Under the pieces are notes generated by a model. The model made no database searches, was not told the DNA's origin, and saw only the letters and a list, made by a program, of their open reading frames with translations. DNA of 12,092 nucleotides, taken from an uncultured Selenomonadaceae bacterium. Its GTDB lineage: Bacteria > Bacillota > Negativicutes > Selenomonadales > Selenomonadaceae. The stretch spans positions 1 to 12,092 of the forward strand of contig CAJONF010000017.1 in the NCBI GenBank assembly GCA_905236665.1, written 5' to 3'. The number at the start of each line of letters is the position of its first letter. Positions within the stretch are counted from its first letter, which is position 1. Shown here piece by piece: positions 6,544 through 12,092 of the stretch. The position numbers and the translations under genes were made by a program.

Positions 6544-7200
6544 TCAATCACCAAACTTTAATTTGCTTAATTCGGGGAAAAGGTCGCCGATTGATTGCGA
6601 AAGTTCTTTAGGCTTGAGCAAATCAATAACCGGTTGCATAACGCGAAAAAATTCTTCGTCGTCCTGAAGAAGTGCCAGAATTGCCGCAGTATTCGCCGCG
6701 TCGGCAAGGGCTGTATGCTCCGTGCCTTCAAAATCCCGATTCATCGCGCCAATCGCGTGCTTTAATGCCAAGCTTGAATGCAAACCAATTCTGTCATCGA
6801 ACGCCTTTTGCAAATCGCGCCACTGCCTTTCCAGCTTTGCAACGTCGTAGCCAGGAATTTTGAATTTGCATTCGTATTTGAGCTGATTTATATCGGAATT
6901 GCTCCATGAATAAAGCGTCATGTCCGGTGTACCGATCCAGTCCATGAAATTTTGAAACGCCTCAGGGAAAAACGGCTTGTCCGCCACCGTCTCTTGAGTT
7001 ATGCCCGTCAGCTTTGTTATGTGCTTGGTTATCTCGCCATATTGCGGGCGAACGTAGCATTGAAATTCATCAACCATGTTGTAATTTTCGTCCAACTTAA
7101 CCGCGCCAATTTCTATAACCTCGTCGGTCGTGAACTTGCGAATATCTTTAAAACTTTTGCTGACGGGATTCATTTCCAAATCAATCACAATGTGAACCAA
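6544..7200 (-). CDS. DEDDh 3'-5' exonuclease (KapD/ERI-1-like)
   Basis: Predicted cytoplasmic two-metal exonuclease on RNA or DNA 3' ends, 218 residues. Catalytic residues are in order: Asp7 and Glu9 in VIDLEMNP (ExoI), Asp103 in YSWSNSDINQL (ExoII), and His162 with Asp167 in EHTALADAANTA (ExoIII, H-x4-D, hence DEDDh). The LTGIT segment after the first motif is also typical of the DnaQ/KapD fold. The TTG start at 7200 is well supported: GGGAGG lies 9 bases upstream and the protein begins right before the first motif. Substrate is unknown, and the length fits KapD/ERI-1 rather than the DNA polymerase epsilon subunit or oligoribonuclease. The stop is one base from the pheA start, so the two are translationally coupled. 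Confidence 0.88.
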   Translation of the reverse strand: MVHIVIDLEMNPVSKSFKDIRKFTTDEVIEIGAVKLDENYNMVDEFQCYVRPQYGEITKHITKLTGITQETVADKPFFPEAFQNFMDWIGTPDMTLYSWSNSDINQLKYECKFKIPGYDVAKLERQWRDLQKAFDDRIGLHSSLALKHAIGAMNRDFEGTEHTALADAANTAAILALLQDDEEFFRVMQPVIDLLKPKELSQSIGDLFPELSKLKFGD

Positions 7201-7278
7201 AATTTTTAACCTCCCGAAAAAATTTTTTTCTTAATTCTGGTTGCGTCTGAAAATATCCTGCCAAAAAAATTTTAAAAG

Positions 7279-8607
7279 TCATTGCTCGTTGAAAATAATT
7301 AAGTCTTCATCTTTAGCCGCGTAAAAATTTTTCATTTCGGCAAGTTCAGCGTCCGTGGGATTGAGCAGAGCAAAATTTTTTATCCGCCCTTCCAGATAGA
7401 GAAATTTTGCGTCGGCGGGCGTGATTATTTCGATAAGCCTGCCACCTGCGCGCAGATAATTTCTTTTCTGTTCACACAAAATATTTTCGGCGTCATTAAT
7501 ATTTTCGTCGACAATGAAAGCCGGCTTCAAGGGATTTGTTTTTAATTTTTCTAACAGCACCGCCGTTCCGGTGTTAAGCCCCTGTACCAACGCGACATTT
7601 CCCCAAATAGATTTTTTAATTTCAAATGCGGCGGCAACTTCTGCTACAAAATTTTTTTGAGCATTGCGCTCTTTATCTTGAAAAGCTTTTTGTTTAGCAT
7701 AAGCTGTTTCAAAATCGTTAAAGACCTCTACAATTTTTTGAATCACCTGGTGCGGCTGGGTGTCTTTCATATCAAATTTGTATTCAGCTGGAATATTTAC
7801 GTCAACGTCATTAATCGCCGCGCCGCGTTTACCAACAAGCACCACACAGCCTGAAAGAGCCGCCTCGCGAGGCAATCTCTCACGTCCCGGAAATTCTCCA
7901 AAGTCTATGTAAACTTTTGTCTCGGCAAGCAATGCTTGAACTTTTTGGCTTGTCATATTTTGAATCGCTTTCCAATTTATCCGCGGTGCCAAATTCATTA
8001 ATGCATTTGTAATTGCATAGCCCTTTCTCGGATTGAAGGCGACAAAATTTTTTTTCAATGATAAATCCACGTCAGAAACACGGCTCAAAAAAGTTTGGCT
8101 CATGTGAGTTTCCACGGTGTACATTTTTTTTATGCCGTTCAAACGCAAAAATTGCCGCGTGTATTCAGATTGCGCGAAATGCGTTACGTCTTCGTTCTCT
8201 TTGCTGAAAGAAAAATATTTTAACAAGGGCATACCCAGCGGATTTTTTAGATAAGTCTCAAGATTATTTTTAATGTGTACAAGATAATTATCAACAGACA
8301 TCCACCAAATGACGCGCTGAATTTTTTTGTAAAAGTAAAGACCTTCGGTTAAAGCTTCGGGCGCAATTAAAATATTTTTCTTATTATCTTCCGGCTCCAA
8401 AACATAGGGCACGTGATATTTTCTATAAAAATCGTGTACTGGGTTGTCTTTGTCAAAAGGATATTCCCCCAACGGATAATAAAACATATAAGCAGATACG
8501 CCAAAAGAAATCAGTTGTGAGGCAAGCTGATGCAAAGATTCGGGACCGCCCGTTTGAATATTGCCGGGGCAAAGAAGATAAACTTTTGTATCAGGATAAA
8601 GTTTCAT
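7279..8607 (-). CDS. Glycosyltransferase-like protein (putative GT-B fold) with unknown C-terminal extension
   Basis: 442 residues, no signal peptide or membrane segment. The N-terminus, KVYLLCPGNIQTGGPESLHQLA (8-29), looks like a GT-B donor-side opening with a Gly-rich loop. Residues 233-250, YIDFGEFPGRERLPREAA, followed by LSGCVVLVGKRGAAIND, resemble the nucleotide-sugar region of GT4-type enzymes, where an E(x7)E-like pair and 'a..GC.vi....ga..d' recur. Residues about 335-442 (from WGNVALVQGLNTG) are an extra region I cannot assign. The ATG is preceded by GGAGATGAG. A U-rich terminator ends just before that site, so the gene depends on readthrough or an unrecognised promoter. A role in surface polysaccharide is inferred from fold and from the nearby methyltransferase; donor and acceptor are unknown. 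Confidence 0.65.
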   Translation of the reverse strand: MKLYPDTKVYLLCPGNIQTGGPESLHQLASQLISFGVSAYMFYYPLGEYPFDKDNPVHDFYRKYHVPYVLEPEDNKKNILIAPEALTEGLYFYKKIQRVIWWMSVDNYLVHIKNNLETYLKNPLGMPLLKYFSFSKENEDVTHFAQSEYTRQFLRLNGIKKMYTVETHMSQTFLSRVSDVDLSLKKNFVAFNPRKGYAITNALMNLAPRINWKAIQNMTSQKVQALLAETKVYIDFGEFPGRERLPREAALSGCVVLVGKRGAAINDVDVNIPAEYKFDMKDTQPHQVIQKIVEVFNDFETAYAKQKAFQDKERNAQKNFVAEVAAAFEIKKSIWGNVALVQGLNTGTAVLLEKLKTNPLKPAFIVDENINDAENILCEQKRNYLRAGGRLIEIITPADAKFLYLEGRIKNFALLNPTDAELAEMKNFYAAKDEDLIIFNEQ

Positions 8608-8619
8608 AATCTCATCTCC

Positions 8620-8655
8620 AAAAAAAATGGGTCGACAAATATAAACTTGCCGACC
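8620..8655 (-). terminator. Intrinsic terminator or attenuator between transporter and glycosyltransferase-like gene
   Basis: Minus-strand hairpin GGTCGGCAAG / TTTGTCGACC (8646-8655 with 8630-8639, ten pairs including two G-U) has a 6-base loop and is followed by CA and eight T (complement of 8620-8627). The U-tract ends right beside the ribosome binding site of the downstream gene, leaving no room for a promoter in between. Confidence 0.8.
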
Positions 8656-8667
8656 AAAAAATTTTTC

Positions 8668-9951
8668 TTAAAGGTAACGTAGATAAACATAGACGGTTGA
8701 AATAATTATCGACAAAATCATCAGCGGGAATGCAACCTTCATAAAGCCGATAAACGAAATTGCACGTCCACGCTGAGCCGCCATTGATGCCACAACGACA
8801 TTTGCTGATGCGCCAATAAGTGTTCCGTTGCCGCCGAGGCAAGCTCCCAATGCCAAGCTCCACCACATGGGATCAAGATTCGTCAAGCCCATTTGTCCCA
8901 TATCTTTAATCAGCGGAATCATCGTCGCTACAAACGGAATATTATCAATAAACGCCGAGGCGAGCGAACTCATCCAAAGAATTATCATTGCGGTTAAGGT
9001 AACGTCGCCTTGTGTAACTTTAATAGCTTCTTCTGCCAACATTTTTATAACGCCCGTTTCAACCAGTGCACCGACAAGGATAAACAATCCGCCAAAGAAA
9101 AATATTGCGAGCCATTCAATTTTGCTGAGCATTTTGGCAATCATTTCTTCATTGTGCGAAAAAGTTATCAGCAACAAAAGGCTTGCACCCGTCAAAGCCG
9201 CTGTCGCCGATTCAAGCCCTAACATTCCATGGAACGCGAACAGAGAAATTGTTATCGCCAAAACGAACAAACATTTTTTCAAGAGAACGGGGTCGGTTAT
9301 CTGACTTTTCTCGTCCAAGCGCATAACCTTATCTTGAAGTTCGGGTTTAGTGTGCAGATCGTTTTTGTAAATCATCATCAGAATTAAAACGGTGATGATA
9401 AAAATTAAAATTGATACCGCCGTCATGTTCAGGACAAAATCGCCGAAACTCAATCCAACAGCTGAACCAATCATGATATTTGGCGGGTCGCCTATCAAAG
9501 TTGCAGTGCCGCCGATGTTTGAACTGATAATTTGCGCCATAAGGAACGGTTTAACGTCAACTTTCAACTGCGCGGCAATGTTAAAAGTTATCGGCACGGT
9601 TAAAAGGACGGTCGTCACGTTGTCAAGGAGCGCGGAGCATACAGCAGTTAATACGCTCAGTGCAACGAGCAGGGCAACGGGTTGCGCCTTAACTTTTTTA
9701 GCCGACCAGATAGCCAAGAAATTAAAAAGCCCGGTCTCACTCGTGATGTTAACAACTATCATCATGCCCATTAAAAGTCCAATCGTATTGAAGTCGATAT
9801 GGTGCACGGCGGTTTCCTGGTCAATAATTCCCAGCAAAATCATCAACATTGCGCCGAAAAGTCCGACAACAGTTCGGTGAACTTTTTCGGAAATGATCAG
9901 CGCGTAGGCGGTTATGAAAATCACAATCGCCACAATCGTCATAGTGTCCAT
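8668..9951 (-). CDS. Ion transporter of the ArsB/NhaD (IT) superfamily
   Basis: A multi-pass inner-membrane secondary transporter, 427 residues, with about 11-12 hydrophobic segments spread from the N-terminus to VAFPLMILSIIISTVYVYL at the C-terminus. The two inverted halves each carry the superfamily signature: first half ALLDNVTTVLLTVP with GGTATLIGDPPNIMIGSA (148-165), second half AFIDNIPFVATMIPL (334-348) with GGNGTLIGASANVV (374-387). The closest general description is the ArsB/NhaD/P-protein group. Substrate (sodium/proton, arsenite or organic anion) cannot be told from the sequence, and no arsenic-resistance genes are nearby. Start: ATG at 9949-9951, with AAGGAAGGT 6 bases upstream; the adjacent TTG at 9954 is less likely. 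It follows the small unknown gene by 15 bases and is followed by a terminator. Confidence 0.9.
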   Translation of the reverse strand: MDTMTIVAIVIFITAYALIISEKVHRTVVGLFGAMLMILLGIIDQETAVHHIDFNTIGLLMGMMIVVNITSETGLFNFLAIWSAKKVKAQPVALLVALSVLTAVCSALLDNVTTVLLTVPITFNIAAQLKVDVKPFLMAQIISSNIGGTATLIGDPPNIMIGSAVGLSFGDFVLNMTAVSILIFIITVLILMMIYKNDLHTKPELQDKVMRLDEKSQITDPVLLKKCLFVLAITISLFAFHGMLGLESATAALTGASLLLLITFSHNEEMIAKMLSKIEWLAIFFFGGLFILVGALVETGVIKMLAEEAIKVTQGDVTLTAMIILWMSSLASAFIDNIPFVATMIPLIKDMGQMGLTNLDPMWWSLALGACLGGNGTLIGASANVVVASMAAQRGRAISFIGFMKVAFPLMILSIIISTVYVYLRYL

Positions 9952-9966
9952 CAAATTACCTTCCTT

Positions 9967-10278
9967 TCAAAAAATTTTTTTGTCAACGACCGTTAAAGTG
10001 ATTCGTTCGCCGTCGCGTTTTATTTTAAAGTTGTAACTCTTGACGCCCGCATTTGACAGTTCAATTTTCAGCGCGAGCAATTCCCTGCCGAGTTTGTCTG
10101 TTAATTCCGGCGTGAATCCCGCTTTAGCTAGCGGCGCAGGCGGTGCTTCTGCCTCAGCTATTGCACGAAGTTTTTCGGCTTTTTTTGCGGCGGTTAAAAG
10201 TTGCTGTTCGATTGTTTCTTCCTCTACATAATTTTTTACCATATCTTTATCTGTTAAGCCGCGTGGAATTTTCGGCAA
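9967..10278 (-). CDS. Small protein of unknown function
   Basis: I do not recognise this 103-residue protein. It has a charged, probably helical first half (KDMVKNYVEEETIEQQ, then LLTAAKKAEKLRAIAEAEA), an Ala/Pro linker (PPAPLAKA) and a C-terminal part that could be a small alpha/beta unit (LGRELLALKIELSNAGVKSY then FKIKRDGERITLTVVDKK). No signal peptide or membrane segment. Start: TTG at 10276-10278, because AAGAGGTGAT, a near-perfect ribosome binding site, overlaps the GTG at 10287 and is ideally spaced for the TTG. It starts 13 bases after the methyltransferase stop and ends 15 bases before the transporter start, so it is co-transcribed with both. An accessory role to either is possible but unsupported. 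Confidence 0.75.
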   Translation of the reverse strand: MPKIPRGLTDKDMVKNYVEEETIEQQLLTAAKKAEKLRAIAEAEAPPAPLAKAGFTPELTDKLGRELLALKIELSNAGVKSYNFKIKRDGERITLTVVDKKIF

Positions 10279-10291
10279 TGTTATCACCTCT

Positions 10292-10980
10292 TCAATTAAT
10301 TATTAAACTACTTCTTATAATGCCGCCGTATTCAGACATTTTCAGCAAGTGCACGATGTTTTTAATGTTAAACGGCGCGTGCTCCAAATAAATACCGGAT
10401 TTATGACCAAGCCTGATATCACCATTTGACGGCTTGTCTATATTGTAAACAGCGTCGGGCGCGTCATGAATGTGTTCCGTTATAAACAAGAATTTAAATT
10501 TACTCGTCTTGCTCAAAATATTTTTTATATCTGCGTTGCTCAAATGCTGAAGAACTTGCCTAATGATTAAAATATCTCCGTCTGGCAATGGCTCATCATC
10601 GGCGGCGGCATCCATACAAAGAAATCTTATATTCGGCTGCTTAAAACGAGCGGCATTGTAGTTTATCAAATCTTCAACAACATCAACACCCGTATAAAAA
10701 TAATTGTAGTTGTTTTTGTCAAAAACTTCCAAAAGATGACGCATAATCCAAAAATCTCCACACCCTAAATCGACGATATTGCGAATGTTGTTATTGGTGA
10801 TCAGTGAAATTAACGTGTTGATATAGGGTACAATTATTTTTTCATCATGCGAGCCACTGCCAGAAAAAAATTTTTCGCCGGAATTGGAAAGTTTTCCCCA
10901 AGCGTTATTGGCGTATATCTCGGAAAAAATTTCTCGGTTATTCTTTATAGTCAAACGGGGGGGGGTGCAAATTTACTCAT
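10292..10980 (-). CDS. SAM-dependent methyltransferase, probably phase-variable, out of frame here
   Basis: A class I Rossmann-fold methyltransferase. The uninterrupted frame spans 10954-10292 (220 residues): motif I IVDLGCGDFW (60-69), a post-I acidic GVDVVEDL (89-96), a motif II-like CMDAAADDEPLPDGDILI and QVLQHLSNADI, then LFITEHIH. The N-terminal EIFSEIYANNAWG and SGSGSH resemble phase-variable Campylobacter-type surface-glycan methyltransferases, as I recall them. Its nominal first codon (TTG, 10954) has no ribosome binding site. The real start appears to be ATG 10978-10980, with AGGAG about 8 bases upstream, 14 bases after the glnS stop. That frame passes a C9 run and stops after MSKFAPPPV at 10951. 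Ten or seven C would give MSKFAPPPRLTIKNN and the full enzyme, or MSKFAPPRL with seven. The substrate is unknown. A single-base sequencing error in the tract would mimic this. Confidence 0.85.
10957..10965. repeat. Homopolymer G9 (C9 in the coding strand): probable contingency tract
   Basis: Nine consecutive G on the + strand, by far the longest G or C run in the window, located six codons into the methyltransferase reading from its ATG. Such tracts slip during replication. With nine or eight C the frame terminates early (stop at 10951-10953 for nine), and with ten or seven it is open through the enzyme. Confidence 0.85.
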
Positions 10981-10994
10981 AAAATTTTCTCCTG

Positions 10995-12092
10995 TTATTT
11001 ATCTTTAACTTTAGCCCACGTGTCTTTCAAGCCAACGACGCGATTAAAAACCAATTTATCGGGCGTGGTGTCGGGATCGACGACAAAATAGCCGAGCCGC
11101 AAAAATTGATAATGCGTGCCAGCTCCCGTCCAACGAATACTCGGTTCAATCAGTGCCTGCTTGACAATCAGCGAATCGGGATTGAGCGCGGCTATAAAAT
11201 CTTCGGGCAAATTCCCCTGCGCGTCGGTCGTCAAAAGATAATCATACAATCTGACTTCGGCGGGCAAGGCAAATTTCGCGCTCACCCAGTGAATCGTGCC
11301 CTTGATTTTTCTGCCAGCCGTCGCGCCGCCGCTTTTGGACGTTGGATCAATCGTGCAACGCAATTCGACGACTTCGCCCGCAGAATTTTTTATAACTTCC
11401 TCGCATTTGATTATGTAGGCGTGCTTAAGTCGAACTTCGCCGCCGGGTTTTAGTCTGAAAAACTTTTTAGGAGCGTCTTCCATAAAATCTTCGCGCTCAA
11501 TAAAAATTTCCCGCGTGAACGGAACAAATCGACTGCCGCCGCGTTTAGGATGATTTTCAGCCGCCAGATACTCAACAGAATTTTCATCGACGTTCGTCAA
11601 AACAACTTTCAGCGGCTCAAGGACAGCCATAATTCTATCAGCATTCTCGTTCAAATCTTCGCGGACGCAGTGTTCAAGCATGGCAATATCGACGACGCTA
11701 TTCGATTTTGCAACGCCGATACGTTCGCAGAAATCTTTAATCGCCGCAGGAGTAAAGCCACGCCTCCGAAGTCCGCATAAAGTCGGCATACGCGGATCGT
11801 CCCAGCCGCGAACGTGATTTTCTTCCACAAGCTGACGAAGTTTTCTTTTGCTGGTGATTGTGTTCGTTACGTCCAGCCGCGCAAATTCAATCTGCCGCGG
11901 GCGCGTGTTCACATCAAAGCCTAACGAATCTAACAGCCAATCATAAAACGGGCGATGATCTTCAAATTCCAGCGTGCAGACTGAGTGAGTAATATTTTCT
12001 ATGGCGTCTTCAAGCGGGTGCGCGAAATCGTACATGGGATAAATCAACCAATCGTCGCCGGTGTGATGATGAGTTGCCCGCGTGATTCGATA
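10995..12092 (-). CDS. glnS: Glutaminyl-tRNA synthetase, C-terminal part (5' end outside window)
   Basis: Charges tRNA-Gln with glutamine. The visible 365 residues run from the right edge to TAA at 10995 and correspond to roughly the last two thirds of the enzyme (about 550 residues in E. coli). The frame is open to the edge and reads RITRATHHHTGDDW then IYPMYDFAHPLEDAIENITHS, matching GlnRS RIKF...HHQTG...CIYPMYDF. The KMSKS-like loop is TSKRKL (E. coli MSKRKL), followed by GWDDPRMPTLCGLRRRG and the anticodon-binding region starting near MAVLEPLKVVLTN. GlnRS is patchily distributed in Firmicutes, which otherwise use GatCAB. It is the first visible gene of the minus-strand cluster, and the next gene's ribosome binding site begins right after its stop. 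Confidence 0.97.
   Translation of the reverse strand, partial: YRITRATHHHTGDDWLIYPMYDFAHPLEDAIENITHSVCTLEFEDHRPFYDWLLDSLGFDVNTRPRQIEFARLDVTNTITSKRKLRQLVEENHVRGWDDPRMPTLCGLRRRGFTPAAIKDFCERIGVAKSNSVVDIAMLEHCVREDLNENADRIMAVLEPLKVVLTNVDENSVEYLAAENHPKRGGSRFVPFTREIFIEREDFMEDAPKKFFRLKPGGEVRLKHAYIIKCEEVIKNSAGEVVELRCTIDPTSKSGGATAGRKIKGTIHWVSAKFALPAEVRLYDYLLTTDAQGNLPEDFIAALNPDSLIVKQALIEPSIRWTGAGTHYQFLRLGYFVVDPDTTPDKLVFNRVVGLKDTWAKVKDK

Noticed and set aside
8612..8866. 84-codon minus-strand ORF overlapping the transporter end
   Set aside because: It lies in another frame of the transporter gene, has no ribosome binding site, and its residues look like a shadow translation.
8828..9304. 158-codon plus-strand ORF antisense to the transporter
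   Set aside because: Same reason: an antisense shadow with no ribosome binding site and no recognisable motif.
9392..9880. 162-codon plus-strand ORF antisense to the transporter
   Set aside because: It is fully inside a clear membrane-protein gene, and long antisense frames are expected there from codon bias. No start signal.

Overview
The window reads as ordinary chromosome from a low-to-mid GC anaerobic bacterium, most likely a Firmicutes relative. A diderm Negativicutes/Selenomonadales-type genome is my best guess, from the orphan membrane-fusion adaptor, the style of the DUF6273-like phage gene, strong Shine-Dalgarno sites and frequent TTG/GTG starts. This placement is inference. No rRNA, tRNA, CRISPR array or intact mobile element is visible, and the only stretch over 300 bases without an intact gene is the decayed one at the left edge.

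Layout from left to right: (1) 1-510 is the tail of a decayed phage-type DUF6273-like gene, with two frameshifts and an apparent internal deletion, plus a 21-codon ORF. A perfect consensus sigma-70 promoter lies inside that small ORF and drives a DeoR-family regulator (533-1303, +). (2) A shared terminator separates it from a minus-strand pair: a MacA/HlyD-type efflux adaptor (3067-1940) followed directly by a 3-methyladenine DNA glycosylase (1936-1355). (3) Next come thymidylate kinase (3853-3197, -) and a LysR regulator (4837-3968, -). The LysR gene is divergent from an orphan ABC-transporter ATPase (4956-5660, +), and the two share a compact control region with overlapping promoters and a T-N11-A dyad. 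(4) After a second bidirectional terminator, everything to the right edge is on the minus strand. In transcription order this is glnS (partial), a methyltransferase, a small unknown protein, an ion transporter of the ArsB/NhaD type, a glycosyltransferase-like protein, a DEDDh exonuclease and prephenate dehydratase (pheA). Gaps range from 1 to about 80 bases, so this is probably one or two transcripts. A strong hairpin with a U-tract splits it just before the glycosyltransferase-like gene.

The most interesting feature is at the start of the methyltransferase. The only start codon with a good ribosome binding site (ATG, complement of 10978-10980) reads into a run of nine C (G9 on the + strand, 10957-10965) and reaches a stop after nine codons. 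Adding one C, or removing two, joins this start in frame to the whole methyltransferase. The gene therefore looks like a phase-variable ON/OFF switch, OFF in this sequence, inside the glnS operon. Its proximity to a glycosyltransferase-like gene suggests, without proving, a surface-glycan role.

A second genome-style signal is the palindrome AAAATTTT, about two dozen copies by eye where roughly half a copy is expected by base composition.
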